Virus record (IMG/VR): IMGVR_UViG_3300028706_000601
Span: 1-23,010 of that record
DNA length: 23,010 bases
Direction: 5' to 3' (one strand)
From: a virus
The notes under the pieces are model-generated. The model saw only the letters and a program-made list of their open reading frames with translations, searched no databases and was not told the origin of the DNA. Made by a program: the position numbers and the translations under genes. Each line of letters begins with the position of its first letter. Position 1 is the stretch's first letter. Shown piece by piece: positions 1 to 6,550 of this stretch.

Positions 1-309
1 AGGTATGCTTTTAAATTGTTGCAAGACATAATTCACAAACTGACTCTTATCATATGACAACATCAACATTCCAATCTCTCGTATTAAATGTCGGCCGTCG
101 ATAACACCTTCAGCACCATCTCCTACCCACTTTAATGTGGTTCTTTTAACGTTGTCGTAATCTAATTGAGAATTAAGTTGCAGTAATGATTTACATTGCT
201 CATGTATAGGATCAGCAAATGAAACTTTAGTAAAGTTGTGCTTGCGAACTAGAATGTCCGCGAAAGTGTCTTTGCCTGCTCCTTTATCACCTGTTAATGC
301 TATAATCAT
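1..309 (-). CDS. Deoxynucleoside monophosphate kinase, T4 gp1-like (C-terminus beyond window)
   Basis: The first 103 residues of a P-loop kinase are present; the rest lies beyond the left edge. The N-terminus reads MIIALTGDKGAGKDTFAD, so the Walker A motif GDKGAGKDT lies at residues 7-15. Further on, a GRHLIREIG segment followed by MLMLSYD resembles the dNMP kinases of T4-like phages (T4 gene 1 type). Such enzymes phosphorylate dNMPs, including modified ones, for phage DNA synthesis. The ATG at 307-309 overlaps the TGA stop of the upstream dpdA-like gene (ATGA), so the two are probably translationally coupled. It is the last visible gene of the 7-deazaguanine operon. The kinase fold is clear; substrate specificity is inferred. 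Confidence 0.85.
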   Translation of the reverse strand, partial: MIIALTGDKGAGKDTFADILVRKHNFTKVSFADPIHEQCKSLLQLNSQLDYDNVKRTTLKWVGDGAEGVIDGRHLIREIGMLMLSYDKSQFVNYVLQQFKSIP

Positions 310-1127
310 TTAATCAAATCATTAATGTAATTAATATTATATATTATAGACTCTTTTTGTTGAGAAGTCAACACTTTATTGTAACTAAAGTCAACTTCCT
401 TTTCGAATTTACCATCAATAAGGCCTGTTGGACTAGTGTCAAAGTGCAGGTTATGTATACCAGCCCAAATAGCTGCGCTAGAATCCCAACTATAAATGTA
501 TGGATGAAATTCCGTTAGAAGTTCTACCTCTTTCGGTCCATCCACCATACCTAAACAATGGAATTTTTTAATTGTGTGATCATCTACGGGACGACGTTCT
601 TTGAGTAACCTGAAAATTTCCCGTCTCGATAAATATCGTTGTAATCTGTTAGAGTGCGATACATCAAATGCGTTTGGTGTACTGAGAATACTTAGTCCTA
701 TGAGGTCAACACCAGCGTCTATGCCCCACTCAATTGAATCTAATAGGTCATCAACACACCCCAATTCGGCTTGTGGTACATAAAAAGTTTTAAATCCTGC
801 TTCTTTAATAGATGGTATTAATTTTTCTGCGGCTTCAGCAGTTTTTTTCCAAGGTTCTGCAGGATAATCGGACATGACAATATATTCTGCATTGCAAGCT
901 TTTCCCATTTGTATCAGCTTGTCAGACTGATACATTGGTTTTTTCTGCTTCCACATCTCAAAAGCAGAATTATCCATGATTTTTGGAAAACTGGTATTTA
1001 ATGTGGAATAAAAATCTCTATATGTTGAGCAACTCTCAACAAGATGAGCTAGTATTAAATGTGCAGTGTTGAATTGTGAAAATTGTGATAGATAAAATGT
1101 AGGGCATATGTGAGCAAATTTGATCAT
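306..1127 (-). CDS. dpdA: DpdA-like DNA-guanine transglycosylase (TGT superfamily)
   Basis: A 273-residue TIM-barrel-type protein resembling phage DpdA enzymes, paralogues of tRNA-guanine transglycosylase that exchange guanine in DNA for a 7-deazaguanine base. Supporting segments are MDNSAFE (residues 51-57), the acidic IVMSDYPAEPW (83-93), VPQAE (117-121), LGMVDGPKEV (192-201) and YSWDSSAA (212-219). The aspartates near 52, 87 and 214 are candidates for catalytic and base-recognition roles. I see no four-ligand zinc site like that at the C-terminus of bacterial Tgt, as expected for the DNA-acting branch. Context is the strongest argument: folE2, a YhhQ-type transporter and queD lie upstream in the same operon. 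An unusual tRNA-type TGT cannot be excluded. The start ATG is at 1125-1127, after a 70-base gap holding a strong hairpin. Confidence 0.78.
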   Translation of the reverse strand: MIKFAHICPTFYLSQFSQFNTAHLILAHLVESCSTYRDFYSTLNTSFPKIMDNSAFEMWKQKKPMYQSDKLIQMGKACNAEYIVMSDYPAEPWKKTAEAAEKLIPSIKEAGFKTFYVPQAELGCVDDLLDSIEWGIDAGVDLIGLSILSTPNAFDVSHSNRLQRYLSRREIFRLLKERRPVDDHTIKKFHCLGMVDGPKEVELLTEFHPYIYSWDSSAAIWAGIHNLHFDTSPTGLIDGKFEKEVDFSYNKVLTSQQKESIIYNINYINDLIK

Positions 1128-1148
1128 AATAAATTTAACTGTAGGTTG

Positions 1149-1178
1149 TTAGTTAGCAGGGTTAGGTCTGCTAACTAA
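1149..1178 (-). other. 11-bp perfect inverted repeat ahead of dpdA
   Basis: An arm TTAGTTAGCAG (1149-1159) and its exact reverse complement (1168-1178) flank an 8-base loop. It lies in the 70-base gap between the small hypothetical gene and the dpdA-like gene, about 20 bases before the start codon. No T-run follows on either strand, so an ordinary intrinsic terminator is unlikely. RNA processing, mRNA stabilisation or translational control of dpdA are possible. I could not match it to a preQ1 riboswitch consensus. Confidence 0.6.
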
Positions 1179-1197
1179 TTAAAGTGTGTATGTGGAA

Positions 1198-1470
1198 TTA
1201 TTTTAATCTATACTGTCTCAAAACACTCTTTATTCCAGGGGTAGTCTTCATGATTGTCAATGTCCCCTTATCAAGATCGAGTTCATAATCACCTTTATCT
1301 ACATCTAATCCAGCAGATTGTAAATCCCATTCTAAATCATCGAGCATAGACTCATCATCCATAAATTTGCTCAACCCCTTATAAACCTTCTTACCTTCTT
1401 GTATTGGATTTGAATCAGTCACTGCGTTTTTTACAGATGAAACTAGTGACTGCATTTGTGAAGTTTTCAC
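1198..1470 (-). CDS. Small acidic hypothetical protein, GTG start
   Basis: A 90-residue protein I do not recognise. It has an amphipathic N-terminus (KTSQMQSLVSSVKNAV), an Asp-rich middle (MDDESMLDDLEWDL, roughly residues 37-50) and a basic end (LRQYRLK). No membrane segment or cysteine motif is visible. The start is GTG at 1468-1470, one base after the queD stop. An AGGAG about nine bases upstream, inside the end of queD, supports this start; an in-frame ATG at 1455 is the alternative. Its place between queD and the dpdA-like gene suggests a role in the same pathway, but nothing in the sequence shows one. Confidence 0.7.
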   Translation of the reverse strand: MKTSQMQSLVSSVKNAVTDSNPIQEGKKVYKGLSKFMDDESMLDDLEWDLQSAGLDVDKGDYELDLDKGTLTIMKTTPGIKSVLRQYRLK

Positions 1471-1471
1471 T

Positions 1472-1855
1472 TTATTTTTCTCCTAAAAATTCTATTAAAC
1501 AACCATTTTCCTCATCTTCCGAGACATTTATAACCACATCTCGTCCGACAAACTTTTCCTGGATGTACATATGTAAATTTTCAGCTATCATTTCGCATGA
1601 CTGAAAATTTAATTTCAAAACACCCCCATCATAAAGCCCTTCCAATTCTCGTTTAAATTGTATAAACTCTATTTCTCGATCATCATGAAACACTTCAATT
1701 TGAACTTTAAAGTGAAAAATGTGTCGATGAGGATAACCTAAAAAGCTCACATCATCCAAACCGCCTGTGGCTAATGCTGGATCCGTTAATGCTTGAGGAT
1801 ATTTATGTATACCTTCTTTTTGGAACGTAACCCATATCCATCTTTTCATAGTCAT
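1472..1855 (-). CDS. queD: QueD-like 6-carboxytetrahydropterin synthase (divergent PTPS family)
   Basis: A 127-residue protein of the 6-pyruvoyl-tetrahydropterin synthase/QueD family. QueD converts dihydroneopterin triphosphate, the product of FolE or FolE2, to 6-carboxytetrahydropterin in preQ0 synthesis. Candidate zinc-binding histidines are in GIHKYP (residues 15-20) and the PHRH segment (about 42-45). The rest of the family pattern appears as DDREIEF, SCEMIAENL and the C-terminal SEDEENGC. This HRHxFH/SCExIAE version differs from canonical E. coli QueD, where the catalytic Cys lies just before an HGH motif, so the exact reaction should be treated with some caution. Its ATG overlaps the transporter stop (ATGA), which implies coupled translation in the 7-deazaguanine operon. 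Confidence 0.78.
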   Translation of the reverse strand: MTMKRWIWVTFQKEGIHKYPQALTDPALATGGLDDVSFLGYPHRHIFHFKVQIEVFHDDREIEFIQFKRELEGLYDGGVLKLNFQSCEMIAENLHMYIQEKFVGRDVVINVSEDEENGCLIEFLGEK

Positions 1856-2583
1856 TTTTTAGTTTTCGTTGCAGTTTTCTTTTTTGACTTTGTAGGTGTC
1901 GATTTTGACTTTGTAGGTGTCGATTTTGACTTTGTAGGTGTCGATTTAACCTTAGCAGGTTTTTTAACTTGTTCATCAACAATATTCATTTTACTAGATA
2001 TTGTTCTCAACAACAACCCATATGCTGGTAGAAATACTAACAACCCAACCGACATCTTAAGCAGAGTTTGCGAAGTAGCTATCTCCATCCAATTAGCGGC
2101 CATATATTCATCAGCTGAGTTAGCAAACGCTGTATAAAAGAATGTGTACGTGTCTATGATATTTGCAAAAACTGTTGATACTGCTGGAGCTAACCACCAA
2201 AAACTAAAGCGTTCTCGAATAGCTTGAAACACATAGACATCCAAAAGTGTCCCCAAAGCATAAGCTGTGGCACTAGCAAACCCTATACGCATAGCTACAG
2301 ATAAAGGAGCTCCTTCTGCGAGAATAACTAACATTGAACTGATAATTGCTATAGGATATGCTACAGCAATAGTGGCTCGTGCGACGTGTTTACCTAACAA
2401 CCTAATCGTCAAATCAGTTGCGACAACTACTAATGGAAATGTAAAAGCAGACCACGTTAGTTTTATTGTAAACAATTCAACTGGGAGATTTACTAAAGCG
2501 TTGGATACAGTAATAACTAAAATATGGAATCCAACCAATTTCCACAACATACTCTTATCTACATTTTTAAATATATTCATCAT
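1852..2583 (-). CDS. yhhQ: YhhQ/VUT-family 7-deazapurine (queuosine precursor) transporter with Lys-rich repeat tail
   Basis: A 243-residue integral membrane protein of the VUT/YhhQ (COG1738) family, which imports queuosine precursors such as preQ0 and preQ1. About six hydrophobic segments fill residues 12-205. Family signatures are visible: a charged ATDLTIRLLGKHVAR stretch, a GTLLDVYVFQAIRERF loop and an IDTYTFFYTAF segment. The C-terminus departs from the family: a hydrophilic Lys/Ser/Thr tail of about 40 residues ending in three STPTKSK copies, encoded by a perfect DNA repeat. Such a tail is presumably cytoplasmic. The gene sits between the B1 hydroxylase-like gene and queD, with an ATGA overlap into queD. 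Two adjacent ATGs (2578-2583) could serve as start; an AAAGG lies upstream. A phage-coded transporter suggests salvage of a free base to feed DpdA. Confidence 0.88.
   Translation of the reverse strand: MMNIFKNVDKSMLWKLVGFHILVITVSNALVNLPVELFTIKLTWSAFTFPLVVVATDLTIRLLGKHVARATIAVAYPIAIISSMLVILAEGAPLSVAMRIGFASATAYALGTLLDVYVFQAIRERFSFWWLAPAVSTVFANIIDTYTFFYTAFANSADEYMAANWMEIATSQTLLKMSVGLLVFLPAYGLLLRTISSKMNIVDEQVKKPAKVKSTPTKSKSTPTKSKSTPTKSKKKTATKTKK
1882..1944. repeat. Three perfect 21-bp tandem repeats in the transporter tail
   Basis: Copies run 1882-1902, 1903-1923 and 1924-1944 with no mismatch. In the transporter frame each encodes STPTKSK, making a basic Ser/Thr/Lys-rich tail. The unit is a multiple of three, so copy-number changes would keep the frame. 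The lack of synonymous differences points to recent expansion. Confidence 0.95.
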
Positions 2584-2639
2584 TTTAAATTTACCTTTTA
2601 TGGTTATTGTTTCTGGTGTATGATAACACTAATTTTTGC

Positions 2640-3293
2640 TTAAAGAATTTCTTTCATTTCCTTTCTTATGTGTTGTTTATAACTTTCATTAACTAGCCGA
2701 ATCCATTCGGGGTTGTTGTGATTTTGTTGAACTCCATGATATATCATATGAACCCTGTTCAACATTTGATCATTATGTATTATATAATGTTTGTTTGTAA
2801 GGTTTAACAATCTTGCTTCTCCTGGTCTCCAGGATATATTATAATCATTCAGATACGACTCTATTTTATCTGAATGAGACAAGCAAAAATTGACGGCTGA
2901 ATCTAGTTTGTTTGTTTTAGCATCTCTGTGTTCAATAATAAACCCGTTAGGCTCTAATAGCATGTACCGAATTCGTCGATATGGTTTACATGGGAAAGAT
3001 GTATTAAAAAAATGTTTAGCTACCGGTAACATATTCGACACTCCAGTCCAACCATATCCTGATACATCAGACGAATCATCAGATGTCGTAGTGGTTGAAT
3101 TTGCACCCCACAACGACAAACTCTTCCACCCTCTCCCATCCGTTGATCTGTGCTCAACAAAACGATCTAACAAAGGCGTAACTTCATCTAGCATAGCTTG
3201 ATAAGGTACAGTAAGATTTAAAATTAAATTTGTTAAACCAGATTTACAAATGTAGTCATATAAACCTAACTCACTTTGACTTAATCTCTCCAT
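2640..3293 (-). CDS. Aspartyl/asparaginyl beta-hydroxylase-like 2OG-Fe(II) oxygenase (cassette copy 1, B1)
   Basis: A 217-residue protein with the cupin-type pattern of Asp/Asn beta-hydroxylase-like dioxygenases. The core is RRIRYMLLEPNG (106-117), the metal motif HRD (122-124), a distal histidine at 169 and a 2OG-binding candidate R180, followed by HMIYHG. It is a clear paralogue of the 8086-8715 protein: both begin with a similar TEL/SEL-LxxxI segment and align to the same length, apart from a Ser/Thr/Asp-rich stretch near residues 65-80 here. The substrate is unknown. Its ATG lies 13 bases inside the end of the methyltransferase-like gene, so the two are probably co-translated. Placement within the 7-deazaguanine operon makes base, protein or glycan hydroxylation all possible. 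Confidence 0.75.
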   Translation of the reverse strand: MERLSQSELGLYDYICKSGLTNLILNLTVPYQAMLDEVTPLLDRFVEHRSTDGRGWKSLSLWGANSTTTTSDDSSDVSGYGWTGVSNMLPVAKHFFNTSFPCKPYRRIRYMLLEPNGFIIEHRDAKTNKLDSAVNFCLSHSDKIESYLNDYNISWRPGEARLLNLTNKHYIIHNDQMLNRVHMIYHGVQQNHNNPEWIRLVNESYKQHIRKEMKEIL

Positions 3294-4570
3294 GGAAACT
3301 CCTCTGCGGGTTGCTTTTGTATTTTTACATTTTCTGCTATAAATTTATTTGCGGGGTACCAACCTATAAAAAACGAAGTATCATGTGCACAGGAAAATAT
3401 CGTATTAAAAATGGTGTCTAACTCAGACAAACTCCTTTTGTGCCAATTAGCATAGTAATTCCCTACATTAGAAAAGTATAATATAGATTTTGGTTGACGA
3501 ATTAGTGGAATAATACTTTTCAAATCAAGCATATCCATTTCAGTTGTTAGAAGCTCAACTTTTCTACCATCGCGATATTGACCATCTCTCAAGGCATCCA
3601 TAATTTCTATCAGGTCAGGATTTCTATCTAACACATCAAAAAAATAATCATCTAATGAGTCCCTGCCCATTCTTGTCGTGTTCCACTGATAATTAGCATA
3701 CTCAGCTTGATCAAAACAAAAATCGCTATAGTTAGTTTTACGGTCCCAACCATGTATTAAGTTTTCTGTAAATCGCAAAGCATTAGGATTAGTATCAACA
3801 ATGTGTACAGTTTTAATGTGCTTGTTCACGTATAGCAAGGATTGCAACCCATTTCCACACCCTATAAAGTTTTTAAATGTTCCAGGTGTGTCATCTATGG
3901 AATATTGTTGTTCTGTTGTAAAAGGATAAATTCTATCAGATCGAGGATTTTGAAATTTTACAAGTTTTTTCACATCAACTTTTGAATTAAGAAAATCGAC
4001 ATATAAAAACTTTTTATCCTCGCGCACTTCATCAGAAAAAACCCTTATTTCTTTTCCTTGCCTTAGTAAATTCGATATTAGAAAAGAACTCGTGGCTGGA
4101 CTCTCACCAACCACATCAGCGTAAATAGGTATCTCACTACCGCCATCTTTGATCCAATGAGGAGTGTGTATGTGGTGAAAATTTTCAACTGATCTATCAA
4201 CTTTTCTAAAAGTTTTAGTGGGAGTCGGGTCATAATCCTTAACCTTCACTAACCAACATTGATCATGTAGATGAAAATACTTACGCTTGTTGTCAATGAT
4301 GTGTCCAACCAATGAAGCACCTTCTTGAAATGTGTCTACTATAACCCTTCTATTGAATCGGCTGCCAACTTTAAAAACTAAAACATATTCTGTAGTGCAA
4401 CTTAATATATCCTCATCACGTAAGGTTTGTACAAACTTCCAACCGCCCCTTTCAGTTTGTTGTTGAGCAAGTATATCTATGCAATTCAGCGCCTGCAGAT
4501 ATTCGACACTGTATTGTTTTAATTCAACGTTGTCTACAATAATATACGATAAACTACTTAAGCCCGCCAT
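3281..4570 (-). CDS. Two-domain methyltransferase-like protein (cassette copy 1, A1)
   Basis: A 429-residue protein. The N-terminal half (1-145) has a conserved block, GHIIDNKRKYFHLHDQC then TPHWIKDGG, whose family I cannot name. The C-terminal half has a Rossmann-type motif FIGCGNG (235-241) and an acidic strand end HIVDTN (256-261), which resembles class I SAM-dependent methyltransferases. The frame stays open to 4636, but the start is placed at the ATG at 4568-4570 because the first 18 residues then align without a gap to the paralogue at 8669-9961. That leaves a 17-base overlap with folE2. It ends in EEFPWRD just inside the B1 gene. SAM binding is inferred from one motif and the substrate is unknown. 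Confidence 0.7.
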   Translation of the reverse strand: MAGLSSLSYIIVDNVELKQYSVEYLQALNCIDILAQQQTERGGWKFVQTLRDEDILSCTTEYVLVFKVGSRFNRRVIVDTFQEGASLVGHIIDNKRKYFHLHDQCWLVKVKDYDPTPTKTFRKVDRSVENFHHIHTPHWIKDGGSEIPIYADVVGESPATSSFLISNLLRQGKEIRVFSDEVREDKKFLYVDFLNSKVDVKKLVKFQNPRSDRIYPFTTEQQYSIDDTPGTFKNFIGCGNGLQSLLYVNKHIKTVHIVDTNPNALRFTENLIHGWDRKTNYSDFCFDQAEYANYQWNTTRMGRDSLDDYFFDVLDRNPDLIEIMDALRDGQYRDGRKVELLTTEMDMLDLKSIIPLIRQPKSILYFSNVGNYYANWHKRSLSELDTIFNTIFSCAHDTSFFIGWYPANKFIAENVKIQKQPAEEFPWRD

Positions 4571-5567
4571 CAACACCTTTATATACCACGCAAACAGCGT
4601 TCCATGGATGTAAACTTTCGAAATGCTCCACAACAATACAAAAATCTTTTACTTGTTCCCACTCATCCAATGCCTTATATAGAATTTTACAAACATCTTC
4701 ACTAAACAAGAGATTCGACCCATTTAATTCAGCAAAAGCTTGTTCATCACGACGTTTAACAATTACCTGTACCTCTGTTGGTATATTTTTTCTGCACAAT
4801 TCAATAATGTCCTCAATCCACACCAGATCATCCGCTTTGTATTCTATAGTGACACGAGCTCTACTCCGCTGACTGTGAGCATTTGCCGCAACTCCACGTT
4901 TGTCGGTTGCATCTTTAGCCAACTCAAAAGAACATGGACACGTTGAACTGTATATATAATCTACTGTTAAATAATACTTATATGTTTCAACTCCTTCAGC
5001 ATCTTTATGCCATCTTCCCTCAAACTCTACATTGTAAGCTATATGACCTTTCAATTTCTCGTCTGATATCCATGTGCCATCTTCGATAAATCTCCCAGGC
5101 ATATCACCCACAACGTCAGATCCTTTAGGTCTAACCACCTTGCGAGTTCTGAGAGCATGTTGAAACCATGGATACTTAAATCGCAGTTTAACATATGCGT
5201 TATCTGAACCTTGTTTTTGCGCCATTTCATATAAAACATCTTGCATAGATCCTAAGGCATCTTTATTCGCCATCTTATCCATCATCAACAAATAAAATCG
5301 AGACAAATTTAAACCTTTAGCTTGTGGATCATCAAGGGAACAATACAAGGACGCTTGTGCCAAAACCTTATCCTCTACATCCATATTTTTTCGCTTAATA
5401 TAAATCGGCATGTCTACAGGAGCTATACCAACTTTTTGTATGGGTATAGTTGCTCCTGGTAAAATAGGATCTATTTGCGGATCTGGTAAACTTGCGTCAA
5501 TTGGATAGAAGTCAGCGTCATAATTAAAAATCAGATCCGACATTTTCTTTGAATAATCTATTCCCAT
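4554..5567 (-). CDS. folE2: GTP cyclohydrolase I, type IB (FolE2/MptA family)
   Basis: A 337-residue protein of the FolE2 family, which opens GTP to dihydroneopterin triphosphate, the first step towards pterins and 7-deazaguanines. Family signatures are VGIAPVDMPIYI (46-57), GLNLSRF (85-91, where bacterial enzymes often have GxHMSRF), the metal-site CPCS (210-213), AHSQRS (230-235) and a C-terminal VEHFESLHPWNA. It is longer than typical bacterial FolE2 because of N-terminal sequence and inserts around residues 140-195. AGGAA sits just before the ATG at 5565-5567. It is the first gene after the consensus promoter at 5603-5631, so it leads the 7-deazaguanine operon. FolE2 enzymes are often used in place of zinc-dependent FolE under zinc limitation. 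Confidence 0.9.
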   Translation of the reverse strand: MGIDYSKKMSDLIFNYDADFYPIDASLPDPQIDPILPGATIPIQKVGIAPVDMPIYIKRKNMDVEDKVLAQASLYCSLDDPQAKGLNLSRFYLLMMDKMANKDALGSMQDVLYEMAQKQGSDNAYVKLRFKYPWFQHALRTRKVVRPKGSDVVGDMPGRFIEDGTWISDEKLKGHIAYNVEFEGRWHKDAEGVETYKYYLTVDYIYSSTCPCSFELAKDATDKRGVAANAHSQRSRARVTIEYKADDLVWIEDIIELCRKNIPTEVQVIVKRRDEQAFAELNGSNLLFSEDVCKILYKALDEWEQVKDFCIVVEHFESLHPWNAVCVVYKGVDGGLK

Positions 5568-5602
5568 ATATTCCTGTCAATATTGTAGTTTTTAATAATA
5601 TT

Positions 5603-5631
5603 ATTATACATCATACACATGTAAATGTCAA
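5603..5631 (-). promoter_or_regulatory. Consensus sigma70-type promoter of the 7-deazaguanine operon
   Basis: On the minus strand TTGACA (5626-5631) and TATAAT (5603-5608) are separated by exactly 17 bases: a perfect match to the bacterial housekeeping promoter. Transcription would start near 5596, about 30 bases before the folE2 ATG. This suggests recognition by unmodified host polymerase, that is, early expression. Timing is inferred. Confidence 0.85.
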
Positions 5632-5744
5632 CGATAAATTGTTTTTTTATTCAGCGAGCAGCATTAAAGACGGAGTTGTTGGTTAGTCAAAAGCGAGTAA
5701 TTGAATATTACATTTCACGGGATTCATGATTATAAAGCAAAATG

Positions 5745-5773
5745 TTTAAACCCACTGGTTTTAATTTTGTCAA
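5745..5773 (-). promoter_or_regulatory. Possible second, weaker sigma70-type promoter
   Basis: Minus strand TTGACA (5768-5773), 17 bases, then TTTAAA (5745-5750), which matches four of six positions of the -10 consensus. It lies just after the small membrane-protein gene and upstream of the strong promoter. A short AAACC/GGTTT inverted repeat overlaps its spacer and -10. The remaining sequence of the 5568-5787 gap shows no gene. Confidence 0.35.
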
Positions 5774-5787
5774 TAGTTACCATTGAA

Positions 5788-6054
5788 TCAGTTGATATTA
5801 TTAGCGAGGTCTGATTCTTTTTGCTCAGGATCGTCCTTATCCTTAAACCAGTAATCTGTACTTTTTGCTAAAACAGCCACGTATGCTCCAACCATGATAT
5901 TAACTAAATCTCGGCTTTCGGCTGGCAATGCAGTAAAAAACAACAGCCACACTAAAAATAAAAATGTGCTAACTATCATCAATGACAACACAAAACGAGC
6001 CCACCAATTCATTTTTTTTCGGCGTTCAATATTTACATGTAGATCTATCTTCAT
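5788..6054 (-). CDS. Small two-segment membrane protein, possible holin
   Basis: An 88-residue protein with a basic N-terminus (ERRKKMNWW), a strong membrane segment at about residues 18-43 (FVLSLMIVSTFLFLVWLLFF), a weaker hydrophobic segment at about 51-66 (LVNIMVGAYVAVLA) and a charged C-terminal tail (KDKDDPEQKE). Size and layout fit small phage holins, and the NIMVGAYVAVL then YWF arrangement resembles such proteins in marine phages. It is not next to the SleB hydrolase, so the lysis role is tentative. AAGGA five bases before the ATG supports the start at 6054. A general inner-membrane protein of unknown function is the alternative. Confidence 0.6.
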   Translation of the reverse strand: MKIDLHVNIERRKKMNWWARFVLSLMIVSTFLFLVWLLFFTALPAESRDLVNIMVGAYVAVLAKSTDYWFKDKDDPEQKESDLANNIN

Positions 6055-6072
6055 ATTTTCCTTTGTTATATA

Positions 6073-6507
6073 TTATTCAAGGCACCACGCAACCAACGAA
6101 TATCTTACGCCACTTATTACTGGTGAAACCTTATGTTCAAGATTCTCAACTTTACTAAACGATACACAATCACCAATATTCAACTCAACATGTGGGCGGT
6201 TCCGGAATTCAAGCAGCCCTCCAGTAAACTCAGAGTTTAGTAAGATAATATTTGTTTGACATCTATTTAACCCATCCATGTGCCATGTATAATGGTCACC
6301 TACAATGTACTCAGCTAATTGCAATGATACCTTAGCGTCTGAAAATCTCAACTCCAAATCTTTATCATGGAACATGTGTGTTCGACAATTTCTAATATTT
6401 TTATTAACTTGATTTTTTCCTATAACAGCTTGCTGTAATTTAGCGTAATATTTTAAAATAATAGAATAGCATTCAATTTCGCTAAAAAAATATTCCTTAA
6501 CATGCAT
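6073..6507 (-). CDS. 2OG-Fe(II) oxygenase (prolyl-4-hydroxylase-like, short)
   Basis: A 144-residue 2-oxoglutarate/Fe(II) dioxygenase. The double-stranded beta-helix core shows HMD (76-78) as the first two iron ligands, GGLLEF (96-101), GDCVSFSK (112-119), the third ligand H125 in LEHKVSPV, and the 2OG-binding R135 in GVRYSLVAW. This is the PKHD/P4H-like pattern common in marine T4-like phages; substrates there are generally unknown. It is shorter than cellular relatives, keeping little beyond the catalytic core. It lies just downstream of the tmRNA, with only about 40 bases between, and is followed by the small membrane protein. The Shine-Dalgarno sequence is weak and the ATG at 6507 is the only obvious start. 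Confidence 0.82.
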   Translation of the reverse strand: MHVKEYFFSEIECYSIILKYYAKLQQAVIGKNQVNKNIRNCRTHMFHDKDLELRFSDAKVSLQLAEYIVGDHYTWHMDGLNRCQTNIILLNSEFTGGLLEFRNRPHVELNIGDCVSFSKVENLEHKVSPVISGVRYSLVAWCLE

Positions 6508-6550
6508 CAGCTTTAAATATTACAATTTAAGATGAAAAACTTGGTTCTAC

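Noticed and set aside
1149-1178. Intrinsic terminator or preQ1 riboswitch before dpdA
   Set aside because: There is no T-run on either strand and I could not fit the preQ1 class I pattern; it is kept only as an unexplained hairpin.
1797-1805. TATTTATG as a further late promoter on the minus strand
   Set aside because: It lies inside the queD coding sequence near its start and would not lead a complete gene with a sensible spacing.
1882-1944. Possible CRISPR-like array
   Set aside because: The three copies are directly adjacent with no spacers, and they are in frame within a coding sequence.
1793-2137. Plus-strand open frame rich in DFVGVDF repeats
   Set aside because: It is the antisense reading of the 21-bp repeat in the transporter gene; the minus strand encodes a convincing membrane protein in an operon.
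4571-4636. Longer start for the A1 protein
   Set aside because: The extra 22 residues overlap the conserved end of FolE2 and have no counterpart in the A2 paralogue, whose N-terminus aligns exactly with the ATG at 4570.
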